A DNA stretch of 64,000 nt from Avena insularis (Eukaryota; Streptophyta; Magnoliopsida; Poales; Poaceae), in assembly GCA_023614405.1 (NCBI GenBank), contig CM042697.1, positions 300,848,954 through 300,912,953 on the forward strand, written 5' to 3'. The first letter of the stretch is position 1; every line of letters begins with the position of its first letter. Position numbers and translations under genes: made by a program. Of this stretch, positions 1 to 11,100 are shown in pieces. The notes beneath the pieces were generated by a model that ran no database searches, was not told where the DNA came from, and was given only the letters and a program-made list of their open reading frames with translations.

Positions 1-844
1 TCTTAATTTAAGGGAAGAAACAATGATATTTCCATAGTGGTTATTAACTTATCCAAAGTCGTTCTTTTCTTCGGGCGAGAGAAATAATCATCCTCACGTG
101 CATCTGTTGATCTTTAATCCTAACGATGTATCTTTCTTTTCTCTCCTCAATACATTGTATTTCCAAATTCTTTCAAGAAGTGGTTATATTATTTTATCGT
201 GTTTCTCGAGAGCACCTAAGCTATGTTCATCCTATATTTCTTATCTCACAACAATCCTCCAGGTTATTCATTCCCTTTGTTTTGAAGAAGAAAAATGCAA
301 GACTCGCAACAAGTCTATCAAGTTTTTCTAGGTGTAGTGGTCGCACATTTCTGTTGATAAATCAACTTGGCAACGTGAGGATCACCTTCATTCCTAACAC
401 CCGCCTCTCTTTGTGTCTTTTCCTTTTCCTAGGAATCTATGGGAAAGATTCTTGTTTAGTGGGGGAGAGTTGTAGCATCCCAATAGTCTAACATTGTAAT
501 GCTACTTGGTTTATTATATATAATGATACTTCCTACATGTCATTAATTGCATTACATAATATCATGATCATGTCACCATGCCACCTTGCATTTGAGCATC
601 ATATAAAACCCCTTTTCATTTGGTTCTTCCTTCATATGCATTGCTTTATTAATTGTATATTTGCCTCTTGATATTTTATAGTTGGTTCTTGATATATTGT
701 TTGATACCCATGTTGATTTGGGGCCATATCTTTTCAAACTTCACCACCTTTATTTGCCTCCTGATACGTCGTAAATGTATCTATAATTTTTTATGTTCCA
801 TGCTTGTTTATTATCTTCTTTGCTTTGCTTTGTCTACATTTTGA
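1..844 (+). mobile_element. LARD internal tail, LTR start and Gypsy A LTR tip (left copy of the duplication)
   Basis: Bases 1-470 match the last part of the LARD-1 internal domain (around 54550-55011), ending in the polypurine tract GTGGGGGAGAGT. Bases 471-761 are the first 291 bp of a LARD LTR. Bases 762-844 are the first 83 bp of the Gypsy A LTR, joined at CCTCC. Short reading frames here (121 aa at 126-491 and a matching one at 1893-2258) fall in non-coding LARD sequence and are not taken as genes. Confidence 0.8.
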
Positions 845-2237
845 TGCAAAGTTTTGGGTGCTATCCTTAATCTATATGATGAATCTTTCATATAGCTCCG
901 TGATCTTCATTCATATCATTTTTTGATGTCTTGGGACTTCCAACACAAAGACAACAACATCATCTTTATCTATTTTCGATCTGACAAAGTGTTTGCATCA
1001 ATATTTGTTTTCTTACGAAGGTTCATAAGTTCTTCTTATTATAACCTTCAGTCTAAAATTCCGCGAGTCGGGTTGCACAATTCTCCTATTCATATGCGGA
1101 GTAGTGCTTTGGGTGCGGGATGGAGTAGCTACCATACCACTACTCTCATCATTCGCTCTTGTACATTGAATTGGTGGATTAATGTGATTTCACCCATTCC
1201 ATAGAAGTCAGAAGTGCCCTTTATCCCTTGAGACTTTTGCTTCCGTCCTTGCTTTCCATAGTGTTCTCTCAAGAACATAATCAATAATCTCTTGTTGGTG
1301 GTCTCGTCTATTTCAAGATGGAGCAAAATTTTCAACGATCTGGTGGTAGCAAGTGCAAAATCTTCCCCTGCCACTCTTCATTCTACCGGAGCTCGACAAC
1401 GTCAAAAAATATGGATGGAAGATATATCTAACTTCTTTTTGTCAATTCCTTTCCTCTTGGTAAAACCAATTATAGTCGATGTCATCAACCGCAAAATATA
1501 TTGCAATAACCTCATGGTTAAGGAAAGCAATAAGCATCTCTACAATAATCTCCAGATATTAACCATTCAACTTCTTCCTCGGGATTCCACCATAAACATG
1601 GGTCACCTCCTTCTCTTGAAGATAAATCCATGCACCTAAATTATGCGATCCTTTGGTTCTTACCAGCGCAAGAAGAATCTAATCCGGGAACACCTAAACC
1701 CAAATATTTCTGTTCATATCAAGGAACTCTATTGTTTCAAGGCTATAGTGTTTATCCAAAGTTCATTTCTTAATGCAAGGGAAGAAACAATGTTATTTCC
1801 ATAGTGGTTATTAACTTATCCAAAGTCGTTCTTTTATTCGGGCGAGAGAAATAATCATCCTCATGTCCATATATTGATCTTTAATCCTAACGATGTATCT
1901 TTCATTTCTCTCCTCACTACATTGTATTTCCAAATTATTTCAAGAAGTGGTTATATTATTTTATCGTTTTTCTCGAGAGCACCTAAGATATGTTCATCCT
2001 ATATTTCTTGTCTCACAAAAATCCTCCAGGTTATTCATGCCCTTTGATTTGAAGAAGAAAAATGCAAGACTCGCAACAAGTCTATCAAGTTTTGCTAGGT
2101 GTAGTGGTCGCACCTTTTTGTTGATAAATCAACTTGGGAACATGAGGATCACCTTCATTCCGAACACCCGCCTCTCTTTGTGTCTTTTCTTTTTCCTAGG
2201 AATCTCGGGGAAAGATTCTTGTTTATTGGGGAAGAGT
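845..2237 (+). mobile_element. LARD-2 internal domain, 3' part
   Basis: This aligns collinearly with the internal domain of the complete LARD at about 53650-55011. Shared landmarks are CTCCGTGATCTTC, the GTGCGGAGTA block, ACTCTCATCATTCGCTC, and the closing purine tract just before TGTAGC. It has no gag or pol. Conservation without coding capacity is typical of LARDs, whose internal RNA is thought to be packaged using proteins from autonomous relatives. The LARD-2 5' LTR and the rest of its internal domain are outside the window or lost. Confidence 0.8.
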
Positions 2238-2529
2238 TGTAGCATCCCAATTGTCTAACATTGTAATGCTACTTGGTTTATTATATATAATGATACTTCC
2301 TACATGTCATTAATTGCATTGCATAATATCATGCTCATGTCACCATGCCACCTTGAATTTGAGCATCATATAAAACCCCTTTTCATTTGGTCCTTCCTTC
2401 ATATGCATTGTTTTATTAATTGTATATTTGCCTCTTGATATTTTGTAGTTGGTTCTTGATATATTGCTTGATGCCCATGTTGAATTTGGGGACATATCTT
2501 TTCAAACTCCACCACCTTTATTTGCCTCC
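2238..2529 (+). mobile_element. LARD-2 3' LTR, first piece
   Basis: It begins TGTAGCATCCCAATTGTCTA like the LARD-1 LTRs at 47568 and 55012 and runs to TTTGCCTCC, where Gypsy A is inserted. The LTR resumes at 17054. It is clearly diverged from LARD-1 (for example ACTTGGTTTATTATATATA where LARD-1 has ACTAGCCTAGTCTAGACAT), so it is an older copy or another subfamily. Confidence 0.85.
2525..2529. repeat. Target-site duplication of Gypsy A, left
   Basis: CCTCC directly before the 5' LTR, repeated at 17049-17053 directly after the 3' LTR. The flanks rejoin into a continuous LARD LTR when Gypsy A and one copy of CCTCC are removed. Confidence 0.9.
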
Positions 2530-4090
2530 TGATACGTCGTAAACGTATCTATAATTTTTTATGTTCCATGCTTGTTTAGTATCTTCTTTGCTTTGTCTAC
2601 ACTTTGAGGTATTTTTATATGTTTTCTAGGACTAACCTATTAACAAGATGCCACAGTGCCAGTTGCCTGTTTTCTGTTGTTTTTGGTTCCAGAAAAGTCA
2701 GAAAATGAATATTCTTGGAATTGGACGGGACAAAAGCCAAAGTCAGTATTTTTCGTGGGGAACACGATGCCAGAAGACAAGACGGAAAAGGGCCTCGAGG
2801 GGACCACACACCCTGGCCTTGCAGCCAGGCCTGGCCCGTGCCTTGGGAGATGCAGCCGCCTTGGGCACCCCTCGGTCTCCCTCTTCTCCTATAATAAGCC
2901 CCCGATACCTAAACCCTAAGTACCCGATCAATCTTCCACGAAACAGTCTGTAGCCGCCACCACCATCGTCCCTAGATAGGGGGATCTAAAGCTCTTCCCG
3001 GCACCCTCCCGGAGGGGAGAGATCATCCCGGAGGCCTTCTTCATCACCATGCCGGCCTCTGGTATGAAGCGTGAGTAGTTCCACCTTGGAATACGGGTCC
3101 ATGTAGTAGCTAGATAGTTGTTTCTCCTCCTTTGTGCTACCATGTTTAGATCTTGTGAGCTCCGTTCATGATAAAGATCATCTATTTGTATTCATGCATG
3201 TTGTGTTTGCGGGGATCCGAGGGATATTGAGATTACTATGTCAGATTGGTTAATGATTATATCTTATTGATTCTATCATGTCTGTGTTGTTTGAGATCTT
3301 GCATGCTCTCTGTTTCTAGTAGCTATCGTGGCCAAGTAGATGCTAGTGACTCCAAGAGGGAGTATTTATGCTCGATAGTGGGTTCATGCCTCTATTTAAT
3401 CTGGGGAAGTGATAGAAATCTCTAAGGCTGTAGATGTGTTGTTGCTACTAGGGAGAAAACAACAATCTCGTATTCATGGAACAATTGTATTTTTTACTTT
3501 ACACACCTTGCTTAAAGCAGTTATCCATTGCTTGCAACTTAATACTGGAGGGGGTTCGAATGATAACCTGAAAGTGGATTACTAGTCATAGATGCAGTTG
3601 GATGGCGGTCTATATATTTTGTTGTAATGCCCTATCAAATCTCATAGGATCATGAATGTCTAGTATTTCATTGTTATGCCTTGCTCTGTCCTGTCAATTT
3701 CCTCGCTGTAATTTGTTTACCCAGAATGTTATGTTATTTATCTTAAGGAGAACACCTCTAGTGAACTATGGACACCGGTCCAATCTTTACCATTGATACA
3801 TCTTCCACTGTTACTGTTACTTTCTACAAACCACCATTACCTTCCACACCACATAGTTAATCCATTATTTTCAGCAAACCCGTGAGATTGACAACCTCAC
3901 TGTTCGTTGGGGCAAAGTCTTGAGTTTGTGTTGTGCAGGTTTCAAGTTGCTTGCAACACCTTTGAGTCTTTTCCTTCCTCCTACTGGTTCGATAACCTTG
4001 GTTTCTTATTGAGGGAAAAACTTGCTGCTATACTCATCATACTTCCTCTTGGGTTTCCCGCGAAGCTCTATAGTGATCTGAGCCGCATCA
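2530..4090 (+). repeat. Gypsy A 5' LTR
   Basis: It opens TGATACGTCGTAAACG and ends GATCTGAGCCGCATCA, followed by the primer site. It is about 90% or more identical to the LTR at 15478-17048 with small indels. It contains a TATA-like site near 2890 followed by a CCTAAACCCTAAG stretch, likely the start of transcription. Short reading frames inside it (such as 2648-2953) are not conserved in frame between the two LTRs. Confidence 0.92.
2890..2897 (+). promoter_or_regulatory. TATA-like box in Gypsy A 5' LTR
   Basis: TATAATAA in a GC-rich context (CTCCTATAATAAGCCCCC), with a matching TATAAGAA at the same place in the 3' LTR (15849-15856). The position, about 360 bp into a 1.56-kb LTR and just ahead of a C-rich transcribed-looking tract, fits a U3/R promoter. 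Confidence 0.5.
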
Positions 4091-4100
4091 AGCCTTTTTC

Positions 4101-4118
4101 TGGCGCCGTTGCCGGGGA
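4101..4118 (+). other. Primer binding site of Gypsy A (tRNA-Asp type)
   Basis: TGGCGCCGTTGCCGGGGA, ten bases after the 5' LTR end. This 18-mer is the usual primer site of Athila/Tat-lineage plant Gypsy elements, complementary to the 3' end of tRNA-Asp. Confidence 0.85.
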
Positions 4119-4322
4119 GGCTAAGGACGGATTCACAAGGGGAGTCCTTCACAACCTTTCTCTTTACTTAGTTTATTTTGCCTTGTTTTGTTAGCCTCTT
4201 TGTATCAAAAATTACAAAAAAATAGTTTCCTTTGGTTTGCTTCTTCCTATCAAAAACACAAAAAATAGTTCCTATTCTAGTTGTTGGTATGTTATTGCCT
4301 TGCTTTGTCATGCTTTCTATTA

Positions 4323-4910
4323 ATGGATGGTTTCTTTGAAACTAGTTCTTATTGGCAAGGTGGGTTCATAGAAGAACAAAAGTATTATTATAAGGGACAC
4401 CGTTTGTCACAAAAAGGGAAACACTAATGGGAACAAATTGATAAATTGCATACTATTGCTAGAGAGGTGTGCTCTACTTATAATGTTACTTATTGCTTTG
4501 ATACATATTATTGCTTTAGGAGGTATAAACACCTCCCTTTTCAATGTGAGTATAATGATAATGTTACCATATCTTCTTATGTTAAAGGAAATTATGACTT
4601 TTATGATGTGGAACAAATTAAAGAATTTATTGCTTTCAAGGGTGCATTTGAACTTGCTAGTTTGCTTGAAAATACTGATGATTCACCTTATGAATATGAG
4701 GTTTATGATATACTTAAATTTTTCTTTGATAATTACAAATAAGAAAATGGCTATATTCTTGAATATTTTAATAGATGATTTCCAATAATGGAAGAGACTA
4801 ATGCCTTGCAGGAATCTATGGAAGAAGAAATTACTGAACCTGAAAGCTCATTACATGAAAAGGAGGAGGAGAGTCATGAACAAAAGGAGCTATCCATTCC
4901 TACCTTCTAA
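4323..4910 (+). pseudogene. Decayed first reading frame of Gypsy A, unknown product
   Basis: A single frame can be followed from an ATG at 4323 to a stop at 4910, interrupted by three in-frame stops (about 4425, 4740 and 4776). The product is rich in Tyr, Phe, Asp and Glu (for example the stretch around FFDNYK) and ends in a highly acidic, Glu-rich tail that may form a coiled coil. There are no zinc knuckles and no protease motif. It occupies the gag position after the leader but I do not recognise it as gag. The sequence just after it is broken by the solo LTR at 4973. The frame probably continued into the one at 8132-8752, whose start is missing. Confidence 0.55.
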
Positions 4911-4972
4911 TGAGACTAATTCTTTATCCCTTACATTATTTGATTGTCCCTCTTGCTATAAGATCCCTCCTT

Positions 4973-7900
4973 TGTAAAGGAAAAGATCCCTGTGATTGCA
5001 ATGCTAGTCCCTGGATCAATACTAGCATCCACAGTTTAAGATGAAGTACACAGAAACAAAGGTCATTATTACATATCATTCCAGAGACAAACATAGTCTT
5101 TTACAACTCCATGGCCACAGGCCTAATACAAGAGTTCAAATACATAATAAGATAGATAAGTCTTCATCTTCATGTGCCACAGGCAAGCATGTTGAGTGTA
5201 GACTCATGACTCCTAATCATCATCAGAATATCCTGCAACATCACAAGTTACAGCCACAATGGGTCTACATTGGAATAGTATTGGAAAGTGATACCTTAGT
5301 AGAATATTGGTGGACTAAATACTATATGCATTTTTGGATAAGTGTAGCTTAGGCTTGCTTTGCACAAAATAGGTTTTTGCCTATTAGTTGAAAACACTAA
5401 GTTTTTCTTTATCAAATTCTTTCCCAAGGAACCACCAATAGACATTGTGGTCCTTCACCCTTGTACAACCATAAGTTTTTACTTAGAAAATTGGGATGAG
5501 AAGATTCTTGATAGCTTCCATGTCTTGATGCTCAAGTTGTCCAATACCAGAGACATGGCTAAGTACTTAGATTCTTCCATCTGCAGAGGTTGTGCACTTT
5601 CCCCACAAGACTTGATTTTCACCAAGTCAGGACCTTTTAGAAGCCTTCCCTTAGACCAAACGGACGCGCTCCAACCTATCATTCCCACTACCACCAACTG
5701 TCCAAATGGCTAAGTTTTTGCAACCTATGTGATCCAGGCAGAGCCCATATTGCCAAGTGGCTGCACTAGAAGCTTCTTAACATTTGGCCTCTCAAATCCC
5801 TTTATTCCTGGGTGGCTTTCCACAAGTGAGATGCACAAGGTAAACCATGGAAATGGTCCTTGTGTAACCACTCAACATAAACCATTCCACCCAGGTGATT
5901 CATTCACTTAGTTGTTTTATTAAGTAAAACACAAGTCCAAAGACTTAGAAATATTTTATCATAACATATATGTATAACCACCCTTGGTTCCTACTAGCTA
6001 GGCTAAGCATTGCATAGATAAGCATTTTAACTTTGAAATTTCTAGCAATTCTACAACTACTAGGATTTCCCAAGCATAGCATATAGATCAAAAATATCCA
6101 TGCAAGACTAGCAAAATATTTCTAATGCATATTTGAAAAACATAGGAATAAAATCATGAAGCACCACTTGCCTTGGTATTTTGGAGAGTAGCTACAATCC
6201 TCACAATCACAATCACTATTTGCACCAAAATCTACACATAAAATGATAGCACCAAATCACATACAAACAAAAATATATGGATGCATGCAATATGATATGT
6301 GATTATTTTCTATACTCAACAAGACAAGTGCACAGTACTGATTCATAAACAAGTTCAAAACTTGCCAAACAACCTTTATTTGAACATTAAAACATTTCTC
6401 AAATAATTAATATACAGAAAATAGTCCTACACATGTTTCTGTAAAAATAACCGTTTTAACAGAAACAAAACATTAAACACATTGCATATATGGAAAGGGC
6501 GTTCTCTCCTGATTCCATTGATATAAAATTTGTCAAATTTGGACGTGGGAATCAAAAGTTATGATTTAAACAAGTTTTAATATCTAATAGATCTAATCCT
6601 GTTTTTTAAATTTAAATCCTAGCCACGCGGCGTCTCCTGATTGGACAATACCACTTCACTCAGGATCATGCTTCCGCACCGTCGGATCAAGTTAGATCCA
6701 ACGCGCCAGATCTAAAGAAAACGGTTCGCTCCCGTCCTAATCTACGCCCTACGATATAGATCTAACGGTAGCCGATGCTTTAACCAAGAAGTGGCGGCGC
6801 GAATGGTCGTTGGCGGCAGCGGCGCTTTTGCCGGCGACGCACCGGTGATTCTAGAGGGGGTTAAGTGTCGAGCAGTGTCTTACCGAACTCGCGGAATCAC
6901 GACGAAGCTCAAGGTGTTGCTGGTGTGGGCGGGGGTGTGCTGCAGAGGCTGCTGGGGCTCGTCGGAGTTGGAGGCAGTGTCGGGTTTGCACGGACGGCGA
7001 CGAAGGCGACATTACTGGCCACCCTAGCACGAACCAAGGGTATCAGCGAGTGCACAACGCTTAGGCGAACCTGACAGGGTCAAGTAGAAGGCGCGAGGCG
7101 GACGGCTTTTACCTTAATCACTCGCCGGAGTTGGAGACGGCGTCAGATGCCCACGGTACTCGTCGAAGTCGACGCTCTGGATCACAGGCGGACGAACAAA
7201 GAGGATCAGGAGGTTAGCAAGGATCAGAGGATCATTCCTGGGTGAACAAGGAGTAGGCGCGAGCACTAGGCTTACCGGAATACCTCGCCGGAGTTGGCAC
7301 TGTCTGCGGCGGTGTAGGAGCAAATAATGGCAGCCTAGTGGCGCTCTTGGCTAGATTTTTTGGGGGAAATGGTCGTGAGGGGAGGGGTTTAAGTAGGACG
7401 CAGCGCGACTAGAAATGCTCGCGGAATCAAGGCCAATTACGCCGCGACACTATCGGCATCAATGGCAGCGGCGACGTGGTCTGCGGGTGGGATTTTGGGG
7501 ACGACAGAGTGACGTGGCTGCAGGGTCCACTTGTTAGCGAGGGGGTATGCGCGAACGCGGTGAGAAACAGAGGAAGAGGGGGAAACCCGGGTGGGCTGAT
7601 TGCTGGGCTGGTTCCAGTGTTGGGCCAGATTAGTGAAGCTGGCCTTTTTTCCTTTTGTTTTCTCTTTTTCTTTTTCTGATTGAATTTCCAGGAAACATTT
7701 TCAAATGATTTCAAAAGCTATTTGAATTCAAATATTTTCTGGATTTTTGTAGAGGTGTACCATTCATATTTCTGGGCATAAAATCATGTGGTCTCTCTGT
7801 ATTAGCTTGGTCCTTTTGATCAAACAAAATAATCAGTGACATAGCACTTGATTTGAACAAGTTTTGAAAATGGTTTTAAATCCATATTTGTTTTGTAAAT

Positions 7901-8129
7901 TTTGGTTTAAGCACTAGTAATCAAGCAAAACAATCTGAGAGCAACAAGGTTTGGTTTTTAAACAAATAACCCCTCATTGGAAAGTAGCATTTGATTTAAT
8001 GTTGATCACATAAAATCATAGCTCTCAAATTCTATTTTCTTTCAAATGAGTTTGAGTTTTGATTCCCTAAATGATATGCATGCATGCATGGTATGAAATC
8101 TTTGAAAACATGATTTTAGGGATGTTACA
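4973..8129 (-). mobile_element. Solo LTR (3.16 kb, minus orientation) inside Gypsy A
   Basis: On the plus strand it begins TGTAAAGGAAAAGATCC and ends GGGATGTTACA. Read on the minus strand it opens TGTAACATCCC and closes TCTTTTCCTTTACA, a typical large Gypsy LTR. The Gypsy A sequence on either side is continuous apart from it. The duplication is imperfect (CTTT on both sides if one terminal T is shared). There is no internal domain or second LTR, so it is a solo LTR left by LTR-LTR recombination. The middle (6600-7660) is GC-rich and carries only short overlapping frames on both strands, which I do not call genes. The flanks (5000-6600 and 7660-8129) are AT-rich non-coding sequence. Confidence 0.8.
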
Positions 8130-8131
8130 CT

Positions 8132-8752
8132 TTCTTACCAAAGTAGGATGAATGTTATGTTCCTGTGGATTCTTTTGAAATATCTACTATGGGTAAAACT
8201 TGTGATAATAATTATGCTCCTGTTATCTATGATAATCATTTATTTGTGCCTAACTTCAAAATGCATCGTACTAAAGAGTTCTACTTAGAAAAATTTTATG
8301 ATAAAGCTCTAGATGATGGTCCTACATTGAATGATCAGTCATCTTGTTATAAAATTGTTAGAAGTGGCTTTGAAGGTTTTAATCCCACTATTTTTGAGCT
8401 TGACAAAAATTATGTGTTTGTAGATCATGAAAATCGTACTTTATGTGATATTTATATTTTTGAGTTTATTCATGAGGCTACTGAAAATTATTATGAGAGA
8501 GTAAAATATGGTCGTAGAAGTTTTCATGGTACTGAAACACCTCTCTATGTGCTGAAAGTTTTGAAGTTGCTCTTGTTTTGTCTACCCATTCTTGTTACTA
8601 TGTGCTTCTTTGATTTATTCTCTTACAAGATTCCTATGCATAGGAAGTCGGTTATACTTAAATGTGTTTTGAATTTGCTTCTTGATGCTCTCTTTTACTT
8701 CAATTCATATTTCTTATGTGAGCATCTTCTCAAACTATCATGGCTAACTTAA
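8132..8752 (+). pseudogene. Second reading frame of Gypsy A, unknown protein with one probable membrane segment
   Basis: It is open from after a TAG at 8144 to a stop at 8752, about 200 codons. Its 5' end is cut off by the solo LTR. The N-terminal two-thirds is acidic and Tyr/Phe-rich (motifs such as HEATENYYERVKYGRRSFHG). A hydrophobic run follows near residues 130-155 (LKLLLFCLPILV) and then a basic, Leu-rich tail. It lacks every retroviral enzyme motif. From memory this reading frame recurs in related non-autonomous Gypsy families of Triticeae, but its role is unknown. The hydrophobic run could suggest an envelope-like protein. I see no signal peptide or cleavage site and do not claim one. 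The single stop is a likely AAG-to-TAG change. Confidence 0.6.
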
Positions 8753-11100
8753 AGGCGTTAAAGAAAAGTACTTCTTGGGAGATAACCCAATAGTTTTCAT
8801 GAGTCTTGGAAGTTATTACTTCTGTAATAACCTCTTCTTATCCTTTTTATTTGATTTTTTTGCCAAGAATAACCTCTAATGATAAGGAAGTAAGATTTGG
8901 GGAGTTGCTGTCCCAAAACAGAATTTTCTGCTCCACTGTAAAAATTTGTGTAAAATATATGTAAGTCAGATTGAGATGTAATTTTTTGATTAAATCCCCC
9001 GGGTTGTTAGATAACTTTTGTTAGTTAAACACTTTTTGATTTTAGCAACATAAGGTCTTCAAAAAAATAGTTTTCCACGTGCTGGTCTATTTTGACAGAT
9101 TTCTTCCATTATTTACATTTGCTTCTTATTGATTCCTTTCTGGGTTATTTTTGGGAAATTTAGCTTTTTGAGGGAATTGATACAGTAGCTTGTGTCTTTA
9201 GTGAAAGTTTTTATATTTTAAAACTAAACCCAAAAGGTCTATTATATTTTGAATGCAGTAATGTTGCTAATGAAGATTGTGTGAAGTTTTGTATGAAGGA
9301 AAATTTTCACGTGTAAGGAAAGAATGATGTAATGAGATGAAGAATGGAAAAAAGCTCAAGCTTGGGGATGCCACCCCGTGTCACCCCAAGAAATATTCAA
9401 GAGTTACAAGAGTCAAATCTTGGGGATGCCCCAGGCATCCCCTTCTTCATCAATAAAATTTTAGGTATTTCTAGACACTTCGTTTTTTGTTGTTTCATGC
9501 ACAGTTGTGTTATTCTTGGAGCGTCTTAGTTTTCGTTTTTAGTTTTTAGTTTGATTAGTTTGCTTGAATAAAGTAGTTTGGACCCCTTTTTCGCTGTGTT
9601 TTTTCAAATAAGTTGATTGGTGTTGGAAAGGAGTAGGAAGTTTTGCTTTAGTAGTACAAGAGGAGCTTGCTTTGAATGTTACTTAGACTTTATCATGTAA
9701 TGCTATATGTTGTTTTGACCGTATGATTAGTGATTATTGCTGTAGCATGACTTGTTCCAAATAATTAGGATTGCTTAATGTGCCTTAAAAGAATCATGAG
9801 TTGTTTTAGCATACAAAAGCATAGTATTGTGGTATTCTCCTTTGATGCTTTGTTTGGGTTGACTTGGCACATGCTCACACCATGTTATGACTATGAACTA
9901 GTCACCATAGCCTCTATGATCATTTAGTTCTTGACTTGTAGTACCACTTTATTCTTTGATTAGTAATGTTTTGTCGCTCTGCATGAATATGGCCATTATT
10001 GCTCTCTTAGTTGGTCGCTCCCAGTCTTTTGCTAGCCTCCACTTTTATGAGTAAGCTCTACTCATGCATCCAACTCCCAAGAAACCAAGTTATTCCAAAG
10101 TATCCACTATAAATTCCTATGCATGGTGTGTTACACCATTCCAAGTATATTCTTGTTTTATCTATCTTCCAAATTAAACTTGTGATGTGAACCTTAGTGA
10201 TTAAAGCTCTCACAAACTTGATAGCACACTTTATTTTTCTTGCCCCTAATAAACTTGAACCATTGTGTCATATATGTTGTATATGCTTGCACTTATACGT
10301 TGGAATTAGCAGAACCATGTTGTCATGGAGAACGCTTTCAACATTTCACTTGTATATTGTACACAATTGATATCATGCTCTTTTGTTTGCGGATGTCGCC
10401 GGTGTGAAATAAAAGGGGAGCTTGTAAGTCCATGGAGTTATGTATGTGTGTTAGAGAAACGCCTGGGCCGCTAGCCTAAGCCATGCCTAATCATGATGGA
10501 AACTTGAAGCATCACCATAGTGAGCAATCTATGAATCTTTCTTCTTATAAAAAAAGAGAGACATATGGAAAAGAGGAAAGAAATAAAAAAGCACCATTTT
10601 CCCATGGTAATTAAGATTGTTGAGATGCTCATTGTCTGCTTGCCTTGTCATTTTGATATGGGATAACGCATGTATCATGTGCAAGGGGTACCCCGTTGGC
10701 GGTTCTCTATGATACACATGTACTTACTATGACAAGGACTTACTGGCAACTAAAGTTGAGTAGCATGAGGAGTGGCCTCGTATTCAAGGGACATGAGATT
10801 TCCAACTTAAACTTTGTCAAGCATATACTCCATAGTTTGGTCACTTTAACCTTAATCACTTCAAGATGCTTATGATAGGAGCAATCAATGAGAGCTAAAA
10901 GCTAACAAGTACCATAATTTTGTAAGCTCTTTATGAGACTTGAAATCCCTTCTTCCCTTTATGAAGGGCCTTTCTTCCACTATTATATTGAGTCTCCACC
11001 TTCTACCTTAGGCACCAATTAAGAGAGCGTAGTTGCCATTCTTAGTTCTATGTGCATTGTCCCAAAACTTATTGATTCATTCAAATTGATGGTATTTCTT
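8753..11100 (+). other. Gypsy A internal region, non-coding 3' part
   Basis: About 2.35 kb of AT-rich sequence with no credible reading frame. Near 9360-9450 it carries two copies of a CTTGGGGATGCC-type block, a motif that recurs immediately before the 3' LTR at 15467-15477 and probably derives from polypurine-tract-like sequence. The rest shows nothing recognisable. Confidence 0.6.

Larger units (their letters stand above)
1..2607. repeat. Tandem duplication, period about 1.77 kb (left copy partial)
   Basis: Bases 1-844 repeat bases 1768-2607 in the same order with a few percent divergence. Both copies hold the end of a LARD internal domain, a purine-rich tract, the LTR start TGTAGCATCCCAAT (471 and 2238), the insertion site TTTGCCTCC and the first 80 bp or so of the Gypsy A LTR (762 and 2530). 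At about 844 the left copy leaves the Gypsy A LTR and re-enters the LARD internal domain. The duplicated unit therefore runs from about 845 to 2607 and includes the Gypsy A/LARD junction, so the duplication arose after Gypsy A inserted. The left copy continues beyond the window. Confidence 0.85.

Noticed and set aside
2648..2953. A 101-codon frame in the Gypsy A LTR.
   Set aside because: It is not kept in frame in the 3' LTR and lies across the TATA-like site.
8165..8752. Possible envelope protein because of a hydrophobic segment.
   Set aside because: No signal peptide, no protease cleavage site and no heptad region were seen. One hydrophobic stretch is not enough.
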